This document shows positions 25,501 through 32,393 of a DNA stretch of 64,000 nt, piece after piece; positions within the stretch are counted from its first letter, which is position 1; each line of letters starts with the position of its first letter. Source of the DNA: Roseiarcus sp963748545 (GTDB lineage: Bacteria > Pseudomonadota > Alphaproteobacteria > Rhizobiales > Beijerinckiaceae); NCBI GenBank assembly GCA_963748545.1, contig CAVVJO010000051.1, positions 124,001 to 188,000 on the forward strand, written 5' to 3'. Both the position numbers and the translations under genes were made by a program. The notes beneath the pieces were generated by a model. The model saw only the letters and a program-made list of their open reading frames with translations, did not search any database and was not told where the DNA came from.

Positions 25501-25655
25501 TAGGTCGTGGTGATGGTGATCGTCGTGTTCGACGTCTGCGGGAACTGGCGGACCTGCAGCTTGTAAAGGGACATGAGCCCGATCAGCAGGATGAGCAGGC
25601 TCACCACGCTCGCCAGCACCGGCCGGCGGATGAAAAGATCGGTGAAGGCGTTCAT
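22542..25655 (-). CDS. RND efflux transporter permease (HAE1 family)
   Basis: A 1037-aa protein of full RND length with twelve predicted membrane segments and two large periplasmic loops. Family signatures include DLFIRRPVLASVVSLLI at the start, GLVVDDAIVVVENIHRH in the fourth-segment region (proton-relay aspartates), and GILMVDFANRMQEHG in the second half. It pumps hydrophobic or amphiphilic compounds by proton antiport with an adaptor and an outer-membrane channel. The adaptor gene is directly upstream (14-base gap). No TolC-type gene is in the window. The substrate is unknown. Confidence 0.94.
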   Translation of the reverse strand: MNAFTDLFIRRPVLASVVSLLILLIGLMSLYKLQVRQFPQTSNTTITITTTYPGAAADVIKGFITTPIEQAVASAEGIDTLVSNSQQNVSTITLNLRLDANPDRAMADTLSKVNQVRGLLPREANDPVVVKQTGQGFALMYMSFNSSVMTPSQITDYLTRVVQPRLQTVDGVANAQLLGGQVFAMRIWLDPTRMAAQGVTPNDVRAALAANNFTTAAGEVKSDFTQISVNALTSLDSPKTFANLVVATHGDALVRLGDVSQKIELGPQTSDLSSVFDGLKAVFIGIYGTPEANPLTVIDGVTALMPSIQQQLPPGLNATIAYDSTKFIRASIREVAKTLVEAAIIVIVVIFLFLGNLRSTFIPIVTIPLSLVGVMIALLALGYSINLLTLLALVLGIGLVVDDAIVVVENIHRHIEDGMTPFDAAIRGAHEIALPVVAMTITLAAVYAPIGFVAGVTGTLFREFAFTLAGAVIVSGFIALTLSPMMCSKLLRHDQSQGRFGRFVDRTFDRLRQAYQRRLRATLEFRALTALILAGVLALTAVMYLSTPQELAPEEDQGILITIVKTPQVGNLDYTEQATKRLLEEIKSVPEMEHNFTINGSGGVRQAFAGLLLKPWDERKRTQKQVLADMSPRFLKVPQAQVQAFSPPALPGSTGGAPMQFVMRTTGDYETLAGVALKMQQAARESGLFLFTDVDLKFDTPQFVFKVDADKANSMGINMADIGNALATMLGGNYINLFSLYGRSYQVIPQAPREFRLTPDWLTRYQLRTRNGELAPLSAVATVSDEIQPNALTSFQQLNSATLSGVPFPGHTLGEALDFLTAKSKEIFPEGYSYDFGGDSRQYEQEGNALVYVFGFALIVIYLVLAAQYESFRDPLIILIGLPTALFGALLPLNAGGFLGFASINIYSQIGLVTLIGLISKHGILMVDFANRMQEHGGMSRREAIEHAAAVRLRPILMTTAAMVVGVIPLILATGAGAASRFNIGLTIFAGMSIGTLFTLFVTPMVYTFMARDHAAVIAKERAAGHLAPDYDQTPAP

Positions 25656-25668
25656 CGGGCGCTTGCGC

Positions 25669-27030
25669 TCACGGCCGCGGCGTCTGGGCCGGCGGCGGAA
25701 GCGCCGGGCGGTCGTCGAGGACGACCGGCATGTTCGGCTGCAGCTTGATCTGCCCCGCGATCACCACCCGCTCGCCCTCTTTCACGCCATCGGTGACGGC
25801 GATGCGCTCGCCGCGGATCGGGCCGAGCCGGACAAAGCGTCGCTCGACGACAAGGCCGCTCGGCGCAGGCGCCCGGCTGGCGCCGTCGGCGGCGCGCCTT
25901 GCGCCGGAGCGCTCTCCTTGGGAGGCTCGGGCTTCGGCGCGGGAACGACGACAAAGATGTTGTCGCCATAGAGGCTGTAGACGATCGCGGTGCGCGGCAG
26001 GGTCAGCGCCTCGACGGGCGCTCCGGTCGTCACCATGATGTTGGCGAACATGCCCGGCAGGAGCCGGCGATCGGGATTGGCGAATTGGGCGCGGATGGTG
26101 ACGTTGCGCAATTCGGCGCTGACGCGGGCGTCGATCGCCTTGATCTTGCCCATGAAGGTCTGGCCCGGGATGGCGCCGACCGTCATCGTCACATCCTGCC
26201 CGACCGCGACCGTCGCCAGCAATTCCTCGGTCACCGGGAAATCGGCGTAGATCGGGTCGAGGCGGGTGAGCGTGGCGAGCGACGTTCCCACCGCCGCGAA
26301 CTGGCCGAGGTCGGCGTTGCGGATGCCGACACGGCCGCTGAAGGGCGCCCGGATCGCCTTCTGGGCGATGACCGCCTGGGTGCGCTGCACCGAGGCCGCG
26401 GCGCTGTCGCGCGCCGCAAGGGCCGAAATCGACCGTCGACTGGGGGGTGTTGCCGCCCTGCACCAAGGTCCTCTGCCGCGCGAGGGTCGCGTCGGCGTTC
26501 CGCAACTGAGCGATGCCGGCCGCGAGATCCGCCTGCTCGACCGAATCGTCAAGGCTGATCAGGAGGTCGCCCTCGCTTACGTCCTGCCCCAACTCGAAGT
26601 GGATCGCGGAGATGACGCCCGCGACCTGCGGGGCGATGAAGATGCCCTGATAGGCGCGCAGCGTCCCGATCGCGCTGAGCTCGGGCGGCCATTTTTCGAA
26701 CCGGGCCGGCTCGACCGCGACCGTCGTGGGCTTGGGGGCGAAGGCCGCCGAGATGAAGCCCTTCACCATCGGCGGCTTGATGACGAACTGGAAATAGGCG
26801 AGCCCCGCGGTGATCGCCGCGAGCAGCCCCAGCGTCACCAGAAAGACGACCGGGCGACGGATATGAAGCGGCAGCGAGCGGATCGCGAGCAGCGCTACGA
26901 AGACCGCGGCCGCTACGCCGAACGCGAGGGGAGGGGCGGCGAGATGCAGAACCCCCATCCGCACGGCGACGCCCGCGGCCAGAGCGGCCAGCGCAAGCAC
27001 CAGCAGTATCCAGTTGATTACGCGTCTCAT
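25669..27030 (-). CDS. RND efflux membrane fusion (adaptor) protein (two apparent frameshifts)
   Basis: Lipoyl/barrel-sandwich and beta-barrel parts are clear: AIGTLRAYQGIFIAPQVAG, GDLLISLDDSVEQADLA, then AIRAPFSGRVGIRNADLGQF. Two indels interrupt the gene: an extra base in AAA at 26426-26428 and a missing base in CCC at 25872-25874. Together they restore the original frame, which is why the 3' end (VKEGERVVIAGQIKLQ) is back in frame with the start. The N terminus is unusual: three hydrophobic segments (residues ~5-22, 30-50, 61-80) precede the periplasmic part, where most adaptors have one anchor. Restored length is about 453 aa. Confidence 0.88.
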   Translation of the reverse strand: MRRVINWILLVLALAALAAGVAVRMGVLHLAAPPLAFGVAAAVFVALLAIRSLPLHIRRPVVFLVTLGLLAAITAGLAYFQFVIKPPMVKGFISAAFAPKPTTVAVEPARFEKWPPELSAIGTLRAYQGIFIAPQVAGVISAIHFELGQDVSEGDLLISLDDSVEQADLAAGIAQLRNADATLARQRTLVQGGNTPQSTVDFGPCGARQRRGLGAAHPGGHRPEGDPGALQRPCRHPQRRPRPVRGGGNVARHAHPPRPDLRRFPGDRGIAGDGRGRAGCDDDGRRHPGPDLHGQDQGDRRPRQRRIAQRHHPRPIRQSRSPAPAGHVRQHHGDDRSARRGADPAAHRDRLQPLWRQHLCRRSRAEARASQGERSGARRAADGASRAPAPSGLVVERRFVRLGPIRGERIAVTDGVKEGERVVIAGQIKLQPNMPVVLDDRPALPPPAQTPRP

Positions 27031-27263
27031 TGCTGCCCGCGGCTCGTTCGGAATCGCGTCGCAGCGTTCCCGCGCAACGGTGTTTAGCCGTCCGCGACCG
27101 GCGACGCCAGTCGTGGGAACGCCGCAGGGCGGAATCGATCCCGCGAGGGGCCGCGCCGTTCGCGTTCTGCAACGGAATAGAGTCGCGTCGTGACGCCGAA
27201 CCGGCCATGGTCCAAATCGCTGCCCAGGACGTTTATCGCCCGGGATGAAGCGGGGTCTTCACG

Positions 27264-27896
27264 ATGCATGTCCTGATTATCGGCGCCAGCAAGGGGATTG
27301 GCCTGGAGACGACGCGCCAGGCGCTTGCGGCCGGCCATCGCGTGCGGGCGTTCGCGCGATCCGCCCCCGAGATCGCGCTCTCGGACGCCAATCTCGAAAT
27401 CCTGCGCGGTGACGCGCTGCAGGCCAGGGACGTCGAGGCGGCGCTCGCCGGAATCGACGTCGTGATCCAGACGCTCGGGGTCGGCTTCAGCGACTTGTTC
27501 CGTCCCGTCCGCCTGTTCTCCGACGCGACCCGCGTGCTGATCCCGGCGATGAACGCCAAGGGGGTCAAGCGGCTGATTTCCGTGACCGGGTTCGGCGCCG
27601 GCGACAGTCGCACGAGCATCGGCCCTCTGCAGCGTTTGCCGTTCCAGATTGTCTTTGGCCGCGCCTACGACGACAAGAGCGTGCAGGAGCGCCTGATCGT
27701 CGAGAGCGGGCTCGATTGGACGATCGCGCGCCCCGGCGTGCTGATCGGCGGGCCGCGGACCCGTCGCTACAAGGTTTTGGCGGAGCCCTCGCAATGGCGG
27801 AACGGGATCATCTCCCGCGCCGACGTGGCGGACTTCCTGGTTCGGCAGATCGAGGATTTGCGCTACGTCCGCAAGGCGCCGGTGCTGGTCGACTGA
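27264..27896 (+). CDS. SDR-type NAD(P)-binding protein (NAD-dependent epimerase/NmrA-like)
   Basis: A 210-aa atypical short-chain dehydrogenase. The N-terminal dinucleotide motif GASKGIGLETTRQAL is clear. RLISVTGFGAGDSR replaces the usual catalytic Tyr-x3-Lys region, and LDWTIARPGVLIGGP is typical of the NAD(P)H-binding/NmrA-like group. It is divergent from the RND adaptor across a 233-base gap. Probably a small redox or NADP-sensing enzyme; substrate unknown. Confidence 0.82.
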   Translation: MHVLIIGASKGIGLETTRQALAAGHRVRAFARSAPEIALSDANLEILRGDALQARDVEAALAGIDVVIQTLGVGFSDLFRPVRLFSDATRVLIPAMNAKGVKRLISVTGFGAGDSRTSIGPLQRLPFQIVFGRAYDDKSVQERLIVESGLDWTIARPGVLIGGPRTRRYKVLAEPSQWRNGIISRADVADFLVRQIEDLRYVRKAPVLVD

Positions 27897-27990
27897 CGAT
27901 CAAAATCAAGGTTTGCGCGCGACAAATCCGTCGAGCGTGATCCCAATCCGGCGACCACCTAATCCGCCCGCGCCGACCGACGTTCGGCGT

Positions 27991-28359
27991 TCAATTGCTG
28001 CTGCAATTCATCGCGCCCGCATTCGAGATGCTCGATCCCGTGCAGTGCATCGTCGACATGTCGGGCATTTCGGCCTTGGGAATGCCCATGGTCGTCGCGT
28101 CGGGGTTATCGACCAGCGTGCCGACGCCGTGGCCGCCGGTATAGGTTCCGCTGGAATCGTAGTTGGCGTTGCCGTAGCGATCGAAGGCCGGTGGCGCCGG
28201 CCCAAACTCCGCAGGCGTCGGCCCGGGAGGGGGGCCAAGCGGCGGGGTCGCGGTGACCATGGGCTGCTGGACGGCGATAGCCGACGGCCCGGCGGTCGGA
28301 CCGCATGCGGCAAGGCCAAACCCGCAAAGAACGAACACGCACGGCGCGCGAAATCTCAT
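27991..28359 (-). CDS. Putative lipoprotein, Pro/Gly-rich
   Basis: A protein of about 122 aa. The signal peptide ends in a lipobox-like GLAAC at residues ~15-19, so the mature protein would be lipid-anchored. The rest is Pro/Gly-rich (PPLGPPPGPTPAEFGPAPP), then NYDSSGTYTGGHGVGTLVDNPDA and a C terminus with two cysteines. ATG at 28359 was preferred over 28374 because it begins the signal peptide. No family recognised. Confidence 0.6.
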   Translation of the reverse strand: MRFRAPCVFVLCGFGLAACGPTAGPSAIAVQQPMVTATPPLGPPPGPTPAEFGPAPPAFDRYGNANYDSSGTYTGGHGVGTLVDNPDATTMGIPKAEMPDMSTMHCTGSSISNAGAMNCSSN

Positions 28360-28758
28360 GGCGACCCCCCTCATGTTCGCAAGTCGACCGCCGCCGGAGT
28401 TCGTGAGGGCGTGACGACCGCAAAAGCGCGTTGCCGATCTTGCACGACGTCAAGAAACCGGCAAGGTCTCTTGTCCATGTTTTCTTTGCTCAAATGCCGA
28501 CTAGCCCTCCTTCCGCGAACCGCATGCAGACAATGCGCGCGGGCTGAGGTCTGGCCGCTCGGCGCCGCCTAGCGCTGCGCATGGCTCGAGCGCGGAAGCC
28601 GCTCAGAGGACCGGCGCCGCGGAGCGATGGGCGCGAGCCTGAAGCGCCTCGGCCAACGGCCGGCCGACCCGCTATAGGCGCAGCGTCAAATCGGCTAGGT
28701 TCGAGTTGACCCAAGACGCAGCGCGCGTGCGTTCGCTGAAGCTCCCGAGGAAGCCGCC
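28360..28758. other. Intergenic stretch without recognised gene
   Basis: About 400 bases between a lipoprotein gene (minus) and an NTF2-like gene (plus). Frames here lack recognisable coding character. A GAGGAAG ribosome site stands just before 28759. Promoters for the two divergent genes presumably lie here, but no strong consensus was seen. Confidence 0.5.
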
Positions 28759-29226
28759 ATGACGATCCGTCCCCCCGTTCCCCCTTTCACCCGCGAAACC
28801 GCGATCCAGAAAGTGCGCGCCGCCGAGGACGCCTGGAACACCCGCGACCCCGCGCGCGTGCCGGGCGCCTACACCCCCGACAGCCGCTGGCGGAACCGCG
28901 ACGAATTCTTTTCCGGGCGCGAGGCGATCGAAACGTTCCTCAAACGCAAGTGGGCGCAAGAGCTCGACTATCGGCTGATCAAGGAGCTGTGGGCGTTCAC
29001 CGACGACCGCATCGCCGTCCGATTCGTCTACGAGTCGCACGACGCGAGCGGTCAGTGGCGCCGCTCTCACGGCAACGAGAACTGGCTGTTCGACGCCGAC
29101 GGCTACATGGCGGAGCGGCACGCCAGCATCAATGACGTGCCAATCGCCGAGTCCGAGCGCCTGTTCCGCTGGCCGCAAGGCCGGCGCCCCGACGACCATC
29201 CCGGGCTTACGGAACTGGGATTGTGA
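28759..29226 (+). CDS. NTF2-like (DUF1348/SnoaL-like) protein
   Basis: A 155-aa protein with the compact DUF1348 pattern: TAIQKVRAAEDAWNTRDP, AYTPDSRWRNRDEFFSGREAI, FLKRKWAQELDYRLIKELWA, and HGNENWLFDADGYMAERHAS. The cone-shaped NTF2 fold is inferred. Members are widespread and of unknown function, some acting as small-molecule-binding or isomerase-like proteins. A clear ribosome site (GAGGAAG) precedes the ATG. Confidence 0.85.
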   Translation: MTIRPPVPPFTRETAIQKVRAAEDAWNTRDPARVPGAYTPDSRWRNRDEFFSGREAIETFLKRKWAQELDYRLIKELWAFTDDRIAVRFVYESHDASGQWRRSHGNENWLFDADGYMAERHASINDVPIAESERLFRWPQGRRPDDHPGLTELGL

Positions 29227-29257
29227 ATCAGGCCTGTGGGGCGGCTCGATGCTCCCC

Positions 29258-29274
29258 GGCGCGCTCAGCGCGCC
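29258..29274. terminator. Hairpin between convergent genes
   Basis: GGCGCGC-TCA-GCGCGCC is a perfect 7-bp stem between the NTF2-like gene (plus) and the AtoE-type gene (minus). It has no T run; a weak bidirectional terminator is inferred. Confidence 0.35.
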
Positions 29275-29290
29275 CGCCCTGTGGCGTCCC

Positions 29291-30709
29291 TCACTGAACG
29301 ATCGGCGCCACGTAAGGCATCGTCAGCCCGAGCGCGAACAGCATGATCAGAACGACCGGCGCCAGGATGATCAACTGCAGGATCGAGTAGCCGGCGAGGT
29401 CGCGCGCCTTGACGCCGGTCAGTCCCAGGAGCGGCAGCATCCAGAACGGGTTGATGAAGTTCGGCAGCGCCTCGGCGGCGTTGTAGACCAGAACCATCCA
29501 GCCGAGATTGACCTTGAGCTGATTGGCGGCCTCGAGCACGTAGGGCGCCTCGACAATCCATTTGCCGCCGCCCGACGGCAGGAAAAGGCCCAGCACGGCG
29601 GAATAGACGCCGATCACGAACGGCAAAGTCTGCTGCGTCGAGATCGACACGAAGAACCTCGCCAGCATGTCGGTCAGGCCGGAGCCGACCAGGACGCCGA
29701 AAATTCCTGCGTAAAGCGGAAACTGCAGCAGGACGCCGCTGGTCATCGGAACCGCTTTGCCGGCCGCGCGCAGATAGGAGCGTGGCGTCCAGTGCAACAG
29801 CATCCCGGCGATGAGGAAGGCAAAATTGTAGTTGTTGAGATCGACCGCCGCGAGCAGACCCTTCTCCTGGTAGAGATTGAAGAGATAGAGCGCGCCCAGG
29901 ACCACGATCACCAGCGTCAGGATCGGGCTGAATTCCAGCCATTCGCCTGGCGTCTTCGGCTTTTCGACCAAAACCTCCTCTTCCTTGTAGGAGAGGCCGG
30001 CCATCTCGATCGTCTTGGCGCGATCCGCGTCGGGCGCCGAGGCATAGGCGACCCACACCGAGAGCGACATCAGGACGGCGATCATCACGAGATTTTGCCA
30101 GGTGAACAGGGTCTCGGTCAGCGGGATGACGCCGCTGATCTTGTAGAGCGCCGGTGGGATCGAGCCCTTGGTGCACATGAGGAGCGCCGCGGAGGACGAG
30201 AAGCCGAGCGCCCAGACGCTGCCGAGGCCCACATAGGCCGCCGTGCCGACGGCCCGGTAGTCCACGCCCTTGACCCGCTTGCTGACCTCTCGGCTCAAAA
30301 TGCCGGCGAAGATCAGGCTGAAGCCCCAGCTCAGGAGCGACGCGGCGATGGCGACGAACGCGACATAGGCGATCGCGCCGCGCGGCGTCTTGGGCACGCG
30401 CGCCAGAGCCACGACGAGGCGCTGGACTGGAGGCGCGACCGCCAGGATATAGCCGCCGATCACCACGAAGCTCATCTGCATGGTGAACGGAATCAGGCTC
30501 CAGAACGACTTGCCGAAGTCCGTTCCGACCTGCATCGGGCTGCGGCCCATGGCGAGCGCCGCGATGCAGACGATCAGCACCGCGATCGCGGCGAAGATGT
30601 AGGCGTCGGGAAACCAGCGCTCGCTCCAGTCCGCCAGCGCCGCGCCGATCCGGGCCAATGCGCCCACGCGCTCGGACCTCGCGCCCCCACTCTGGCCGAC
30701 GGTCATCAC
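29291..30709 (-). CDS. Short-chain fatty acid transporter (AtoE family)
   Basis: A 472-aa polytopic protein with about 11-12 hydrophobic segments. Its length and features match the AtoE/COG2031 group: IPFTMQMSFVVIGGYILA, WGFSLIFAGILSREVSKRVKGVDYRAVGTAAYVGLG, FLPSGGGKWIVEAPYVLEAANQLKVN, and NAAEALPNFINPFWMLPLLGL near the C terminus. The family takes up short-chain fatty acids such as butyrate or acetoacetate. The start at 30709 follows from the hydrophilic N-terminal lead. No ato catabolic genes lie beside it. Confidence 0.9.
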   Translation of the reverse strand: MMTVGQSGGARSERVGALARIGAALADWSERWFPDAYIFAAIAVLIVCIAALAMGRSPMQVGTDFGKSFWSLIPFTMQMSFVVIGGYILAVAPPVQRLVVALARVPKTPRGAIAYVAFVAIAASLLSWGFSLIFAGILSREVSKRVKGVDYRAVGTAAYVGLGSVWALGFSSSAALLMCTKGSIPPALYKISGVIPLTETLFTWQNLVMIAVLMSLSVWVAYASAPDADRAKTIEMAGLSYKEEEVLVEKPKTPGEWLEFSPILTLVIVVLGALYLFNLYQEKGLLAAVDLNNYNFAFLIAGMLLHWTPRSYLRAAGKAVPMTSGVLLQFPLYAGIFGVLVGSGLTDMLARFFVSISTQQTLPFVIGVYSAVLGLFLPSGGGKWIVEAPYVLEAANQLKVNLGWMVLVYNAAEALPNFINPFWMLPLLGLTGVKARDLAGYSILQLIILAPVVLIMLFALGLTMPYVAPIVQ

Positions 30710-30924
30710 GCGGTTCCTTTCGCAGTCTCGCCATCAAGGCCAAACTGCGTCCGGGCCGAGCCTCTTCCCATGCGACACTGCGGCGCCTGGGAAAGAACCG
30801 GAATCCGGGCCGTTGCGACCTTTCAATCGCGGCTTCTCATCCGCCAGGCGGAGCGCGTCAACGCGACCGATCGTCTCGGGCGAGGACCTCGGCGGCGGCG
30901 GATGCGTGAGCATCGCAGGCGCGC

Positions 30925-30954
30925 AAAAGCGCGCTCCGGTTACCCGGAGCGCGC
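30925..30954 (-). terminator. Rho-independent terminator (minus strand)
   Basis: Read on the minus strand, a perfect 11-bp stem (GCGCGCTCCGG with its complement, 4-base loop) is followed by TTTT. It lies 90 bases after the end of the secreted Ala/Pro-rich protein gene at 31044, whose transcript it should end. Confidence 0.75.
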
Positions 30955-31043
30955 CGATAATGCCAAGGGGAAGCGCGACCGCTGTTCAGGCGCCCACGCG
31001 AACGACGCGGGGAAAACGCGAACCGCGGAAGGTTGCGTCCGCC

Positions 31044-31631
31044 TTACGGGTAGCGCCGACGAAGATGACAGGCGCCGTAGTGCGGGAAGCAATAGATCGG
31101 GTAGCCGGCGACCGCGCCGACCGTCCGCACGCCCCCGACCACGTCGTGCGCCACCGCCGCGACCGGACTGCCGTCGTCTCGATATCGGCGCGGGTAGGCG
31201 TGGGCGTAGTGGCGCCTGAGGGCGGGATGCTTCGGCATCGTCGCGCCCGTTTCGCTCTCCGCCGCCTTCGGCGGAGGCTCGCTGGACGGAGGCGTGGACG
31301 CGCTGTGCACCGGCGCTGGGCTGGGAGGCAAGGGGTTTGTAGGCGCCGTACTTGCGGCCGCCGGCATGTTGGCGGCAGGCGCGTTGGGCGCGGTCGCCGC
31401 ATTCGCGGGCGCCGCGCTGGCGGCCGCCGGCGGGTTGGCGGCGGGCGCTTTGGGCTCGGTCACGGGCGACGGCGCGGGCTCGGAGAGTGAGGGCGCTGGG
31501 GCGTTGGCCGCAGGCGAGGTTGTGGGGTTGGCCGAGGGAGAATCCGCATTCGCCGGGGAGAGCGGGGCGATCCAGGCAAAAGCGGCCACGCCGAGCGCAA
31601 AGACCGAAACGCGAAGAGCGTCGTTTGTCAT
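31044..31631 (-). CDS. Secreted Ala/Pro-rich protein
   Basis: A protein of about 195 aa. The signal peptide (ALRVSVFALGVAAFAWIAPLSPANADS) is clear. Next is a long Ala/Pro/Ser-rich segment with repeats such as AAANMPAAASTAPT. The C terminus is more compact, with histidine/arginine/tyrosine and two cysteines (LRRHYAHAYPRRYRDDG, AGYPIYCFPHYGACH). No family recognised; an envelope-associated protein is inferred. A strong terminator follows. Confidence 0.65.
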   Translation of the reverse strand: MTNDALRVSVFALGVAAFAWIAPLSPANADSPSANPTTSPAANAPAPSLSEPAPSPVTEPKAPAANPPAAASAAPANAATAPNAPAANMPAAASTAPTNPLPPSPAPVHSASTPPSSEPPPKAAESETGATMPKHPALRRHYAHAYPRRYRDDGSPVAAVAHDVVGGVRTVGAVAGYPIYCFPHYGACHLRRRYP

Positions 31632-32101
31632 GACGACCTCATTTGTTGTCAGGTGCGGGACTCGGCGCAGTCCGCCACGGAGCGCGCTTCCCCATGCCAA
31701 TTCAACGCGGACGCCGACCCGATGGTTCCGACCGAATGGGCGCGGGCCGCGCTGGTTCGCTGCCAGGCGCCTGATGCGCCGGACAGGGTTCGCTTCGGCC
31801 GACGAGCGGCGCCGCCGCGAACGAAATATGTTTCTATAAATCAGAAGATGTGGTAGACGTTCTTGATGGGCGGAAAGCAGCCCAAAAGGTTTTATACCTT
31901 TATGAAATGGATTAATATCGGCGAGGGGTTTTCGCAGATGAAACATCCGGATTCGCGCGTGGGGGCTCGGCCCGGAGCGCCGGCGCTCACGACATGGAAA
32001 GCGCTGCCGCGCGCCGATAATCCCTTGAAAAGGTTCAAAACGCCAATGGGAGACCCTTGCAAAGAGTTGGCATGGAGTTGGCTTCGGCAGCCCGTCAGCC
32101 C
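31632..32101. other. Intergenic stretch without recognised gene
   Basis: About 470 bases before the palindromic element at 32102. The segment around 31800-31930 is noticeably AT-richer than its surroundings. Open frames exist but have no recognisable protein features. Confidence 0.5.
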
Positions 32102-32210
32102 CGTCATCGCGAGCGAAGCGCGGCGATCCAGAGCCCCGGGGCCGAAGCGTTCATGGTCGTGCCGCCTCACGCGCGACGAAAGGGCCGCGGCTCGCTTCGC
32201 TCGTGACGAC
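32102..32210. repeat. Palindromic intergenic repeat element (REP/MITE-like)
   Basis: The left end CGTCATCGCGAGCGAAGCG and the right end CGCTTCGCTCGTGACGACG are imperfect inverted repeats about 110 bases apart. The first 11 bases of the inner arms pair perfectly. Elements with the core CATCGCGAGCGAAGCG occur in many copies between genes in alphaproteobacterial genomes. Only one copy is in this window, so the multi-copy nature is from general knowledge. Confidence 0.55.
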
Positions 32211-32393
32211 GAGACCGAGGGAACCAACCTTGGAGGGCGTTCCTGCCCGGAAAAGCCGCTGTAAGCCCTTCAAAACGTTCGAAATGGACTCGGGCCAGAC
32301 AAGGTCGCCGGCTCGTTGCGCGGGCGGCGTTTGGCGCCGCTCGGCGCGCCCGGCTTTCGAACTCGCAAATGGCCGCTGGCGTCGCGCTTCCAA

